DNA of 63,850 nt from Weissella confusa. Its GTDB lineage: Bacteria; Bacillota; Bacilli; Lactobacillales; Lactobacillaceae. Numbering within the stretch: the stretch's first letter is position 1; each line of letters opens with the position of its first letter. Location of the stretch: NCBI GenBank assembly GCA_001436895.1, contig JQAY01000013.1, forward strand, positions 1 through 63,850. The letters run 5' to 3'. Shown here in pieces: positions 22,272 to 32,549 of this stretch. The notes beneath the pieces are model-generated. The model was given only the letters and a program-made list of their open reading frames with translations. It was not told the origin of the DNA and did not search any database. Both the position numbers and the translations under genes were made by a program.

Positions 22272-22282
<11 letters not shown>
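21119..22282 (-). CDS. glgC: Glucose-1-phosphate adenylyltransferase catalytic subunit
   Basis: Makes ADP-glucose from ATP and glucose-1-phosphate, the committed step of glycogen synthesis. It has 387 aa. The nucleotide loop [13 protein letters not shown] is at residues 10-22, [15 protein letters not shown] follows, and a beta-helix domain ends the protein. The start has GGGGAAAG upstream and overlaps the glgB stop by 11 bp. The catalytic set is intact, in contrast to the downstream GlgD. Confidence 0.97.
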
Positions 22283-24173
<1,891 letters not shown>

Positions 24174-24237
24174 GGTCCCTCTTTCTTTTCCCTGCAAAAC
24201 TGTTCGTTTCAGAGATTGTCTTTTAATCATATGCTAG

Positions 24238-24256
24238 AGATATGAAATCCATATCT
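24238..24256. promoter_or_regulatory. Inverted repeat upstream of glgB
   Basis: AGATATG-AAATC-CATATCT is a perfect 7-bp inverted repeat with 5-nt spacer, about 65 bp upstream of the glgB start in its promoter region. It is operator-like, but no regulator is adjacent. Two copies of TTGTTGTTTTTT (near 24266 and 24306) flank the same region. Confidence 0.4.
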
Positions 24257-24350
24257 GAGAAAATATGTTGTTTTTTCACACTTCCGCTCGGACAGTTGCC
24301 GAATTTGTTGTTTTTTGAGCAAAGTTTTTGAAAAAATTTTGAACACGCAA

Positions 24351-24386
24351 AAACGCCCGCTCAGCAACCTAGCCGAGCGGGCGTTT
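24351..24386 (-). terminator. Terminator of the YhgE/Pip gene
   Basis: A 12-bp perfect stem (AAACGCCCGCTC / GAGCGGGCGTTT) with a 12-nt loop, about 40 bp after the minus-strand stop, followed by TTGCG and then T-rich DNA. Confidence 0.88.
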
Positions 24387-24425
24387 CTTAAAGTATTTAA
24401 TTCGTAAGATTTTTTATATCTGGGT

Positions 24426-26882
24426 TTATGCTTCAGCAATATCTTGCATCATGCTGTAGTGGCGACGGTGACTGACATAGTAAATCACCATTGCAATGAC
24501 AGACACAACGAAGACACTAAACAGTACCTCAACTTGTGGCATTGCTGATCCACCAATCATGATTGTCTCACGCAAACCATCGACCGTATAAGTCATTGGC
24601 AAGTATGGGTGCAACCACTCAAAGAAGGCATTAGACAATTGAATTGGGTATGTTCCTGCTGATCCACTCAATTGGAAGACCAATAGCACCATGGCAGCAA
24701 ACGCACCAGCCTTATCGAACCACATGTAGATAGCCGTTACTAGCGCAGCGTCCATCAATGAAATCAATATCATAAACCCATACGTTTGCAATGGATGAAT
24801 TGGGTCTAGTCCCAAAATACTAATACTCAAACCATACAAAACAGTCGCTGCCATAACGGCGATACCGAACAACATCACCATCTTTGATCCCATCCAGGCA
24901 GCCAAAGAACTAATCTTCGTGCGTGGTGAAATCATATCAAGCATCAAGTTCAATGCCATCATACCGACGAACATCGCAACTGAGAACATGTATGGCACCA
25001 TACCAGTTCCGTTATTAGCAACGTGGTCCTTTTCGGTTTGCTTAGCTGTTGCCGGTGCAGCAATTTGCTTGAACGTCTTGTTAGTTGCCTTTGTATCGTT
25101 AACTTGCTTAGCTGCAGAACCCATCTTATCAGCCAACGTTTGGTTACCAGCTTGTACCTTGGCCAAAGCTGGACTCAATTGTTCAGCCCCAGCCGTCAAT
25201 TGGTTAGCACCGCCATTAAGTTTGCGAGCGCCATCAGCCAATTGACCAGCACCACTACTCAACTCGCCACGCTTGCTGTTTAGCGTATCCAGACCAGTCG
25301 TTAATTGACTTGAACCGGCCAACAATTGACTAGCGCCATTCGATAGGTCACCAGTCTTACTGTTCAACGTGTTTAGACCATCACTCACTTGTGTTGAGCC
25401 ATTCGTCAAAGCGCTAACACCATTTGATAGTGCGCCAGTATTGCCGTTCAACGTATTCAACCCATCTGACAACTTATGCATATTTTCATCTACAGTATCA
25501 ATTGCCGTTGGGAGAGCCTTCATTTGCTCAAGTTGCGTGTTAACCTCATTCAAATCAGTATTTTTAGCTGCCTCACCTAACTGCATGATTTGATCTCCGT
25601 GCGCATTATTAAACGTATTAATTTGTGCTGAAAGGGCCGCAATATCCTTAACAATTGGATCGATTTGCTTAGAAGTTTCACTGTTATTAACGTCTGTAGC
25701 CAAAGATGCTGCAATCTTCGCCTTTTGCTCCGGCGTTACCTGCACACCAGCATCAGCAAATGCCTTATCGACATTCGCTGGCATTGCTGCGGCATCTTTT
25801 TCGCTTGCCTTGTTCAAATTGTCCAAGTGCGTTTGAACAGTCTGCAACTGTGATTGGAGTTGCGCTTGTGACGGCATATCTTTAGCAATATCTTGTAGTG
25901 TTGCCACTTGCGTTTGCAATGTTGTAATCTTACCAGCAAAATCTTGATCCTTCAGTTGTTGATTCAACTGATCGACACCATTTGTGAGTTGCTCACTACC
26001 GGTAGCCAGTTGGTTAACGCCACTAGCTAGCGCTGGCACTTGGCTATTCAATTGACCTAGTCCTGCCGTTACCTGATTACTTCCGTTTGATAATTGTCCA
26101 ACACCACTTACCAACGCTGGCACTTGGCCGTTCAATTGACCTAGTCCTGCCGTCAATCGTTGGCTACCTGCATCAGCTTGCGCCACCCCGTCAACGTATT
26201 GTGACAAGCCTTGCGTCAACGTTTGGGCACCGTCGTTAAATTGCAACGTACTTGCAGATAACGTCTGCAACCCACTCGTCAATTGGTCAGAACCTGACTT
26301 GATTTGGGTTGTCCCATCAGCCAATTGCTTGTTGGCATCAGCCGCCGTGTTCATCCCCTTGCCAACTTTCTTCATCTCAGCAAAAATTGTCTTGGCATAA
26401 GTCTTAGTGACTTGCTTTGAAATTTGTTGGCTGATTTCCTTAGCGCCTGATTCTGACAACTTACCGGCGATGAAACTGTGACCTGAACTCGTCTCATAAT
26501 CAAGTTTCATTTGCTTTGGATCTTTATCCAAGAGCGTCGTTGCGTCCTTAGAAAAATCACTTGGAATCGTGATGACTGTGTAGTACTTGCCATCCTTCAA
26601 GCCGGCCTTAGCTTCTTTTTCTGAAGGAAAATGGAAATCCATGTCCTTCGACTTGCGTAGCTCCTTTTCAAGGTCATCGCCGACTGCAAGCTTCTGCCCT
26701 TCATAAGTGACTGACTTATCCTTATTAATAATGGCTACTGGTAAGTTCTTCACCTGACCATATGGATCCCATAATGAGCTCAAAAAGGTTACCGCGTATA
26801 TCGATGGTACGAAGAACAATACGACGATAACCAACATGAAGAACTTGTGCTTCTTCAAATATTCCCATTCTGCTTTAAACAC
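24426..26882 (-). CDS. YhgE/Pip-family membrane protein
   Basis: An 818-aa protein of the YhgE/Pip family. Its C-terminal part is an ABC-2-type permease region. One membrane segment lies near residues 14-32; a long extracytoplasmic part of about 600 residues follows, and six hydrophobic segments end the protein (about 630-805). The middle is built of repeated 28-residue units with QLxxGxxQL and GLxxL patterns (about 195-290 and 470-590), likely helical. Family members are phage receptors (Pip of Lactococcus) or type VII secretion-like components (EsaA-related); neither role is proved here. The start is GTG with GGGAGG upstream. It is divergent from a TetR gene, which probably represses it. 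Confidence 0.9.
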   Translation of the reverse strand: MFKAEWEYLKKHKFFMLVIVVLFFVPSIYAVTFLSSLWDPYGQVKNLPVAIINKDKSVTYEGQKLAVGDDLEKELRKSKDMDFHFPSEKEAKAGLKDGKYYTVITIPSDFSKDATTLLDKDPKQMKLDYETSSGHSFIAGKLSESGAKEISQQISKQVTKTYAKTIFAEMKKVGKGMNTAADANKQLADGTTQIKSGSDQLTSGLQTLSASTLQFNDGAQTLTQGLSQYVDGVAQADAGSQRLTAGLGQLNGQVPALVSGVGQLSNGSNQVTAGLGQLNSQVPALASGVNQLATGSEQLTNGVDQLNQQLKDQDFAGKITTLQTQVATLQDIAKDMPSQAQLQSQLQTVQTHLDNLNKASEKDAAAMPANVDKAFADAGVQVTPEQKAKIAASLATDVNNSETSKQIDPIVKDIAALSAQINTFNNAHGDQIMQLGEAAKNTDLNEVNTQLEQMKALPTAIDTVDENMHKLSDGLNTLNGNTGALSNGVSALTNGSTQVSDGLNTLNSKTGDLSNGASQLLAGSSQLTTGLDTLNSKRGELSSGAGQLADGARKLNGGANQLTAGAEQLSPALAKVQAGNQTLADKMGSAAKQVNDTKATNKTFKQIAAPATAKQTEKDHVANNGTGMVPYMFSVAMFVGMMALNLMLDMISPRTKISSLAAWMGSKMVMLFGIAVMAATVLYGLSISILGLDPIHPLQTYGFMILISLMDAALVTAIYMWFDKAGAFAAMVLLVFQLSGSAGTYPIQLSNAFFEWLHPYLPMTYTVDGLRETIMIGGSAMPQVEVLFSVFVVSVIAMVIYYVSHRRHYSMMQDIAEA
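26030..26165 (-). repeat. Tandem 84-bp repeats within the YhgE/Pip gene
   Basis: The segment GCTGGCACTTGG...CAATTGACCTAGTCCTGCCG occurs at 26032 and again at 26116 (84 bp, 28 codons apart). A related family of 28-codon units covers about 25200-25470. The copies are close in nucleotide sequence, so copy number could change by recombination. Confidence 0.7.
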
Positions 26883-26915
26883 AGTGGCTACCTCCCTTTT
26901 TGGTTTTAATTCCTT

Positions 26916-26938
26916 TTATTGAACAACCTGTTGAATAA
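26916..26938. promoter_or_regulatory. Probable TetR operator next to the YhgE/Pip gene
   Basis: TTATT-G-AACA-ACC-TGTT-G-AATAA is an inverted repeat with one mismatched pair. Its core matches the second copy at 26993. It lies 34 bp upstream of the YhgE/Pip gene start. Confidence 0.6.
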
Positions 26939-26992
26939 TTAATTTACTTGTATTATATTAAGTCTTATAAAAGGTGAGTACAATACACAGTT

Positions 26993-27009
26993 TTGAACAG
27001 TATGTTCAA
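26993..27009. promoter_or_regulatory. Probable TetR operator next to the TetR gene
   Basis: TTGAACA-GTA-TGTTCAA is a perfect 7-bp inverted repeat ending 15 bp before the TetR start, so binding would block its own ribosome binding region. A plausible promoter (TTTACT-17-TATAAA) lies just upstream at about 26942-26970. Confidence 0.65.
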
Positions 27010-27024
27010 TAAATGGAGGGGAAC

Positions 27025-27627
27025 ATGAAACAGGCAGAACGAAATGCACAAACACAGCAACTCATTAAAGAAGCTTTCATTCATTTGATTAATGAAAAAG
27101 GCTTTAATAGTTTAACTGTTTCAGACATCACGCGTGAAGCTGGCGTGAGTCGTGGTACCTTCTACGTCCACTACACCGATAAGTTTGAACTGCTAACTAA
27201 AATTGAAGATGAACTGATTGATAATATCGCCGCAGCCTTAACAGCTAACCTAGCTGAACCGCTGTCTAATCACACGCCGGAAGACTTCTCCGGTGCGCCT
27301 TACAAAGTATTCAACCAGGCACTTGGATATGTTAATCAAGAGCGTGATACAATGCGTGCCTTATTATCACCAAATGGGCATCCCCAATTCTTCAACCGCA
27401 TCAAAGAATTGGTTGATCACCTATTTACTCGTCAGCTAACCCAAAATCATGGTCGCTTTTCAAGTGAACTCCCCATCGATTACACCAAAGAAATTGCCCT
27501 CAACAGCATTTTAAATATCGTACGTCACTGGCTTGATAAAGATGAGCCAGAGTCACCCGAGGAATTGGCTGAAATCTTGATGAAGAGTCGCTTCATGGCT
27601 CCTCACGAACTAATTACTTTCAACTAA
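27025..27627 (+). CDS. TetR/AcrR-family transcriptional regulator
   Basis: A 200-aa repressor-type protein. The N-terminal helix-turn-helix covers about residues 10-56 (LIKEAFIHLINEKGFNSLTV then SRGTFYVHYTDKFELLTKIE); the C-terminal ligand domain is of the TetR_C type often seen beside YhgE/Pip genes. The open frame begins at 27013, but that ATG overlaps the ribosome binding site GGAGGGG; the ATG at 27025 is the start. The divergent YhgE/Pip gene and two shared inverted repeats in the 142-bp spacer point to autoregulation plus control of the membrane protein. The inducer is unknown. Confidence 0.92.
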   Translation: MKQAERNAQTQQLIKEAFIHLINEKGFNSLTVSDITREAGVSRGTFYVHYTDKFELLTKIEDELIDNIAAALTANLAEPLSNHTPEDFSGAPYKVFNQALGYVNQERDTMRALLSPNGHPQFFNRIKELVDHLFTRQLTQNHGRFSSELPIDYTKEIALNSILNIVRHWLDKDEPESPEELAEILMKSRFMAPHELITFN

Positions 27628-27646
27628 TTTAACCAGTCTAAAACAA

Positions 27647-27672
27647 AAAACCAGCCACGATTGGCTGGTTTT
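27647..27672. terminator. Bidirectional terminator (TetR gene / CBS gene)
   Basis: An 11-bp perfect stem (AAAACCAGCCA / TGGCTGGTTTT) with CGAT loop, flanked by T-runs in both directions, between convergent genes. Confidence 0.93.
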
Positions 27673-27677
27673 TTATT

Positions 27678-28322
27678 TTACATATAATTTGATTTTGATA
27701 AGTCTTCCAACGACTCCAAGTGGAACCCCTTGCGTGACAGCACCTTGATAATCTTTGACAACGTTCCTTCATTAACTGAGTCAGGCAACGTAAACAAAAT
27801 ACGCACCGTACGTGGGTTGTTATCAGGATTCAACGTCATTGATGATGAAATTTGCGTATAACGCGTAATAATCTTGGCAGCCTTTTCCAGGCTACCGCGT
27901 TCACCATCCGTCACAAGCGTCAATGTGTAGCGTCCATCGTCTGTTTGCCATGAATCAGACATCAACTTCATCATACGACTGTGCGTCATAATCCCCATGA
28001 AATGATTATCCTTATCCAAAACAGAGATGAATGGCAAATCACGAAGCGTAAAGAACATCTCAAAGAACGTCGCTTCAACCCCAACGAACTTCGTCATGTT
28101 ACGCATGTAAGTTGTCACCGGCAGATTCATATCTCCGCCATCAACTTGGTGTCGGTAGATGTGCATCTTATAGATCGCACCACGGAACAATTGACCACTC
28201 TCATCCAAGATTGGAATTGCACGGAAATTTGAGTTATTAAAGATGTCCAAGGCATCTTGCAACGTCGCATTTTCGCTGACCGTCGTCAATACGTCACGAG
28301 ACTTAATTAAAGTTGCTAGCAT
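27678..28322 (-). CDS. cbpA: CBS-pair plus ACT-like protein, probably c-di-AMP-binding CbpA type
   Basis: A 214-aa cytosolic protein. Two CBS motifs cover about residues 5-130 (SRDVLTTVSENATLQDAL... and ...DKDNHFMGIMTHSRMM); an ACT-like regulatory fold follows (about 133-205, YTLTLVTDGERGSLEKAAKI). This layout is that of lactic acid bacterial proteins annotated as cyclic-di-AMP-binding CbpA, linked to turgor and metabolism signalling. Binding of c-di-AMP is inferred from family, not visible. It is a single gene with its own terminator; a GGGAG site lies before the ATG. Gene symbol tentative. Confidence 0.78.
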   Translation of the reverse strand: MLATLIKSRDVLTTVSENATLQDALDIFNNSNFRAIPILDESGQLFRGAIYKMHIYRHQVDGGDMNLPVTTYMRNMTKFVGVEATFFEMFFTLRDLPFISVLDKDNHFMGIMTHSRMMKLMSDSWQTDDGRYTLTLVTDGERGSLEKAAKIITRYTQISSSMTLNPDNNPRTVRILFTLPDSVNEGTLSKIIKVLSRKGFHLESLEDLSKSNYM

Positions 28323-28476
28323 TTGTGCCGACTCCCACTTTCTAGTTTCTAATCTAATTATAATAACACGATTACAGTACTACCGCACCTTTTTGTGGAA
28401 AGTATCACGAATTCTTCTAAAATAATGAGAATCACCTTTGAACTGGAAGTTAGTAGCCCTACACCACCAACTAAAA

Positions 28477-28503
28477 AAGACAGCACCAAATCAGTACTGT
28501 CTT
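28477..28503 (-). terminator. mupG terminator
   Basis: Stem AAGACAG...CTGTCTT (7 bp plus a further 2 bp after one mismatch) 9 bp after the mupG stop, followed by TTTTTTAG on the minus strand. Confidence 0.85.
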
Positions 28504-28511
28504 CCCATCTA

Positions 28512-29609
28512 TTACAACTTTTCAGCTGGTTCCAATGTGAAACCGTGCCATGGTTGAATCAATGATAACAACGCCATGTCCTCGGGGTGGATGTGACCAA
28601 CCACATTGATGCGGCCGTCGTTCGGCAAATCGCGTAGCGCAATCTGCAACTCACCCTTGTATTGTCCATAGTCATTGTTGTCGATAATAACATCCCCACG
28701 CGTGACATCAACTGTGTTGAACGCTGGGAAATCTTCAGCCTTGTACTTCACACGCGTTTGCGTTGAGCGTAGTACATAGTCAGAACGATCACCACGATAC
28801 ATTTGTGGTTGGTCATACAACACTTGCTTTGAAACCTTAGATACCAAAGGTTCCTCCACAATACGTAGCCCAACCATCGTGCGATTGAATGCCTCAGCCG
28901 CTGCTTGCAAATCAGCATCATCCGCAAATGCATCCGCAATCAATACGTCATCCACCAATCCATTAAAGCGCAATTCTTGTACTTGTGTTGCGATTGGCAA
29001 GTTACGGTGATCTTCCATTGAGACCAACCCATCACTCACTGGCCATGGACCAAATGAGCCACTTGGCGCGTTTACAAACGCCGCTGTGCGCAACCCGTAG
29101 CGACGGTATTGCATTGACGTTTCTGCAAAGTAGTCACGTCCCAATCCCGTAAAACGTTGTGGGTAGAAATTGTGTGAGCCAATCAAGTTATCACGGTTAA
29201 CGCCAAAATCCATAATTAAATCGATATAGTGTTGACCACGTGACATGTTCAACTCAATCTTCAACCCATACGGATTATGCGTCATCTGCGCTTCTTCAGC
29301 ACCCGTGAAACCCAAATCCAAACGAAGTCCCCAAGCACCCATTTCTGAGAATAGGCGCAAATCCGTGTAGCTTGTTCCGAGTTGTTCAAACAATTCCGGA
29401 TTGATATCCAAAATCGTCTTCATCCCCAATTCGTTTCCGCGCATAATGACTTGCTTGTATTGATCCAACAAATCCGTCATATCTGGCGTCAACTCTAACA
29501 ATGATGTGAAAATGCGGGTGTAGCCGTAGCTGGCCGCCTTTTCGATGTATGCAATGTTATCCGCCACGCTGGCACGTGATGGATACACTGAAATACCTAA
29601 TTCCCCCAT
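28512..29609 (-). CDS. MupG-family protein (6-phospho-N-acetylmuramidase-like, DUF871)
   Basis: A 365-aa protein with an N-terminal TIM barrel (about 1-240, starting MGELGISVYPSRASVADNIAYI) and a small C-terminal beta domain. The family was long DUF871; characterised members cleave 6-phospho-MurNAc-GlcNAc during cell wall recycling. The neighbour 3 bp upstream is a lactose/cellobiose-family PTS permease, so the substrate is probably a phosphorylated disaccharide imported by that PTS. Whether it is wall-derived or another glycoside is open, since no MurNAc-6-P etherase or kinase lies nearby. Start has GGAGG at 7-8 nt. Confidence 0.85.
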   Translation of the reverse strand: MGELGISVYPSRASVADNIAYIEKAASYGYTRIFTSLLELTPDMTDLLDQYKQVIMRGNELGMKTILDINPELFEQLGTSYTDLRLFSEMGAWGLRLDLGFTGAEEAQMTHNPYGLKIELNMSRGQHYIDLIMDFGVNRDNLIGSHNFYPQRFTGLGRDYFAETSMQYRRYGLRTAAFVNAPSGSFGPWPVSDGLVSMEDHRNLPIATQVQELRFNGLVDDVLIADAFADDADLQAAAEAFNRTMVGLRIVEEPLVSKVSKQVLYDQPQMYRGDRSDYVLRSTQTRVKYKAEDFPAFNTVDVTRGDVIIDNNDYGQYKGELQIALRDLPNDGRINVVGHIHPEDMALLSLIQPWHGFTLEPAEKL

Positions 29610-29612
29610 TGA

Positions 29613-30947
29613 TTAGGCCTCCGTTACCTTCTCTTGAAACGCCACTTCTTCTGGCGTTTCGTCTGCAACTTGTTGCCCTTCAAGTACTTGACGTTGACGG
29701 TCAACCAACTTGAAGAATGGGATGTATAGCAACGTATCAAGTACGAACAAAACAATTTGCAAAACCGCACCTGAGATGTGTGAACCAGTCGCCAAGAATC
29801 CAGAAATGATTGGTGGCATCGTCCAAGGAATCACGACACCAACCGTTGCGTGAACAATCCCTGTTGCCATCGTAACATATGCGATGATGGCATTGATAAC
29901 TGGTACAAAAATAAATGGAATCAACAAGTAAACGTTCAAGACAACTGGTGTTCCGAACATCGTTGGCTCGTTAATGTTGAACAAACCAGGTGGCGTGATC
30001 AACTTAGCCAACGTCTTGAATTCCTTACTCTTAGCCGTCAAAATCATGGCAGCAACCAAACCAATTGTTGCCCCACCACCACCAAGGTAAACGAACAAAT
30101 CCATAAATGGTTGCGTTACAATGTGTGGCATCGTTGCATCAGCGTTTTGTGAGTATACCTTAGCGTTTTCAGCCATCAATCCTAGCCAGATTGGTGACAT
30201 GATGGCACCGGTAACGTTACCACCGTGCACACCGATGAACCAGAACAATGACGTTACGATTGAAACGACAATCGCGCCGGCCAGTGAACCACCAAAGGCT
30301 GACAATGGACCACCCAATACCAATTGCAAGATACCGTGGATTGATGCCATTGGCGTAGCTGCCAAACCGGCGTAGATAGCCCCCCAAAGCAAGACGATAA
30401 CCGCTCCCGGAATCAAGGCTGCAAATGAGTTTGCAACAGCCGGTGGCACACCATCAGGCATCTTAATGCGAATATCCTTCTTCATAAACCAAGCAAAGAT
30501 GACCGTTGAAACCAAGGCAATCAAGATTGAGGCAAACAATCCTGCAGCTCCCATATAAGTCAATGGGAAACCTTCCCCAGCCTTAGCCATAATTGTTGGC
30601 GTTGAAATGACGTAACCAGACAAGGCAATGATACCTGCTGATACACCATCAACCTTCAATTCTTGTGCGTAACGGTAAGCAATACCAAATACCGCTACCA
30701 ACCCCATCAAACCGAACGTTCCGTTGGTAATCTTAACCAACCAGTCAAACGTTCCGTTATCAATTAACCAAGTCTTGAACGAATCAATTGAGAACCCGTT
30801 GGCAATCAACATCGTCAAAGATCCTACAATAACCAATGGCATCGCATACGCAATTCCATCACGAACGGCATTCAATGCCTTATTGGCAGCCAATTTTGAA
30901 CCAATTGGCATCAAATAACGTTCCAGCAACTCTGTCACTTTCTTCAT
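29613..30947 (-). CDS. PTS lactose/cellobiose-family EIIC permease
   Basis: A 444-aa membrane permease subunit. The opening LLERYLMPIGSKLAANKALNAVRDG and the PGLFNINEPTMFG motif (near residue 340, part of the sugar site) are diagnostic of the CelB/ChbC group; about ten membrane segments are present. EIIA and EIIB subunits are not in this window, so they must be encoded elsewhere. It forms an operon with the MupG-like gene (3-bp gap). Upstream are a perfect cre match and a 14-bp palindrome, so both CcpA and a local regulator are likely to control it. Substrate not assignable: cellobiose, chitobiose or a muropeptide sugar. Confidence 0.9.
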   Translation of the reverse strand: MKKVTELLERYLMPIGSKLAANKALNAVRDGIAYAMPLVIVGSLTMLIANGFSIDSFKTWLIDNGTFDWLVKITNGTFGLMGLVAVFGIAYRYAQELKVDGVSAGIIALSGYVISTPTIMAKAGEGFPLTYMGAAGLFASILIALVSTVIFAWFMKKDIRIKMPDGVPPAVANSFAALIPGAVIVLLWGAIYAGLAATPMASIHGILQLVLGGPLSAFGGSLAGAIVVSIVTSLFWFIGVHGGNVTGAIMSPIWLGLMAENAKVYSQNADATMPHIVTQPFMDLFVYLGGGGATIGLVAAMILTAKSKEFKTLAKLITPPGLFNINEPTMFGTPVVLNVYLLIPFIFVPVINAIIAYVTMATGIVHATVGVVIPWTMPPIISGFLATGSHISGAVLQIVLFVLDTLLYIPFFKLVDRQRQVLEGQQVADETPEEVAFQEKVTEA

Positions 30948-30987
30948 GGTGACATCCCCCTTTTCCTTTATGCGCCCATTTTATCGA

Positions 30988-31003
30988 ATGAAAACGGATA
31001 CAA
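30988..31003. promoter_or_regulatory. cre (CcpA) site before PTS-mupG operon
   Basis: ATGAAAACGGATACAA matches the cre consensus WTGNAANCGNWNNCWW at every position, 41-56 bp upstream of the EIIC start and within its probable promoter. Confidence 0.75.
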
Positions 31004-31020
31004 AAGGAATAAATTGTGAA

Positions 31021-31034
31021 TATGTCTAGACATA
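31021..31034. promoter_or_regulatory. Perfect 14-bp palindrome, GntR-type operator candidate
   Basis: TATGTCTAGACATA, 74 bp upstream of the EIIC start and 18 bp from the cre site. The GTCTAGAC core is typical of GntR/HutC-family operators of sugar regulators. No such regulator is encoded in the window. Confidence 0.55.
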
Positions 31035-31039
31035 CAAAA

Positions 31040-31063
31040 ACAGCTAGCCAAATGGCTAGCTGT
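31040..31063 (-). terminator. MFS exporter gene terminator
   Basis: A 10-bp perfect stem (ACAGCTAGCC / GGCTAGCTGT) with AAAT loop, followed by TTTTTG on the minus strand. Confidence 0.9.
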
Positions 31064-31072
31064 CTTGAAAAA

Positions 31073-32455
31073 CTATTTTCCTGTCTTCGTCTTTGTGAAA
31101 CCAAAGAGCCAAATCAAACTCAACCCAGCAAATACCGTGCTGAACCAGAACAAATGACCCAACCCAGTTGCTGTTTGATGCGCAATTTCTGCAGGCGTTG
31201 TACTAGTTGTCTTAATAAATAAGGCGGCGACTGCGGTTCCAACCGCTCCAGCAAATTGCTGAATCGTATTGAAAATGGCGTTAACGTCACCAGACACCTC
31301 ACGAGGCACTTCAGCAACACCAGCCGTCATTGACGTGTTGAATGCTAAGTTACGTCCTAACGTGAACAAGGCGTACATCACCGTCAAACCAATTGACGTA
31401 ATTGATGGTGCCATGATTGAAAAGATAACCATGACCACGAAGAAACTAATTGAACCAATCGTCAATGGCTTTGTCGCCCCGGCGCGGTCATAAAATGCAC
31501 CGTACATTGGTGATGAAATTGATCCCAACAATGAACCTGGCATCAACACCGCACCAGCGACCATCGTCGTTGCACCCAGCGTCAATTGCGCATATTGTGG
31601 AATTGCGAAGTTCACAGCCAAGTTAATTGCTTGTGACGTTGCATAAATTAGCAACGCAAAGACCATACCCTTGCTCTTGAATACTGACAAGTTCAACAAC
31701 TTCTTTGTTGACTTACCGGCAATACGAATAAATAGCACCATGGCCACAACAGCAATCACTGCCAACACAATAATCGTGGCTGAAATCTTACCAGATTCCA
31801 ATTCACCAAGTGCCAACAAAGCCGTCGTCAATGACACACCCAAAACGATGAATTGCCACCAATCAAAGCTAGCCTCTTCAGCTTGGTGTTCACTTGGCAA
31901 TGTGCGCCATCCCAACACCAAACTAATCAGCATAATTGGCAATACGATGACGAAAATTGCACGCCAACCGAGCCAATAGGTCACCAAACCCCCATAAACT
32001 GGTCCAAGTGCGGGCGCTAGTGACAAAATCAAACCACCAAAGCCCATGTACTTGCCAATTTGCATTGGTGGAATACTCATCAAGATCACGTTAAAGACCA
32101 ATGGCAAAGCAATTCCAGTTCCAACCGCCATGATTAGACGACCAAACAACAACGGCCAGAAACTTGGGGCAAAAATGGAAATAATATCACCGATTACAAA
32201 TGAAATCATACCCCAAATAAAAATCTTACGCGGACTCATCACAGCCTTTAGATAGGCTGATGTCGTCATCATCAACGCCACAATCAACAAATAAGCTGTT
32301 GTTAGCCATTGCACTGTCCCCATTGGAACACCAAATTGCTTAATTAAATCCGGAAATGTCACGTTCATTGACGTTTCCGTCAAAATACCGACAAACCCAA
32401 GAATCGCTGTCGCAACAATCGACCAAACGACTCGTGGTGAAACTTTTTCTGTCAT
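31073..32455 (-). CDS. MFS drug-type exporter, DHA2 (EmrB/QacA-like) family
   Basis: A 460-aa proton-driven efflux protein with about 14 membrane segments. Motif-like FPDLIKQFGVPMGTVQWLTTAYLL near the start and GRLIMAVGTGIALPLVFNVI after it fit the DHA2 family. The open frame runs to 32503, but AAGGAG before the ATG at 32455 sets the start. It is a single gene bounded by terminators on both sides. The exported compound cannot be predicted. Confidence 0.88.
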   Translation of the reverse strand: MTEKVSPRVVWSIVATAILGFVGILTETSMNVTFPDLIKQFGVPMGTVQWLTTAYLLIVALMMTTSAYLKAVMSPRKIFIWGMISFVIGDIISIFAPSFWPLLFGRLIMAVGTGIALPLVFNVILMSIPPMQIGKYMGFGGLILSLAPALGPVYGGLVTYWLGWRAIFVIVLPIMLISLVLGWRTLPSEHQAEEASFDWWQFIVLGVSLTTALLALGELESGKISATIIVLAVIAVVAMVLFIRIAGKSTKKLLNLSVFKSKGMVFALLIYATSQAINLAVNFAIPQYAQLTLGATTMVAGAVLMPGSLLGSISSPMYGAFYDRAGATKPLTIGSISFFVVMVIFSIMAPSITSIGLTVMYALFTLGRNLAFNTSMTAGVAEVPREVSGDVNAIFNTIQQFAGAVGTAVAALFIKTTSTTPAEIAHQTATGLGHLFWFSTVFAGLSLIWLFGFTKTKTGK

Positions 32456-32549
32456 TTTCTCACTCCTTTTTTGAACACTTGTACTATTGAAGCATAAAAA
32501 CAAATTCTTCGTAAGTAAAATTTCCCTTAAGTTCTAATCCCAACAAAAA

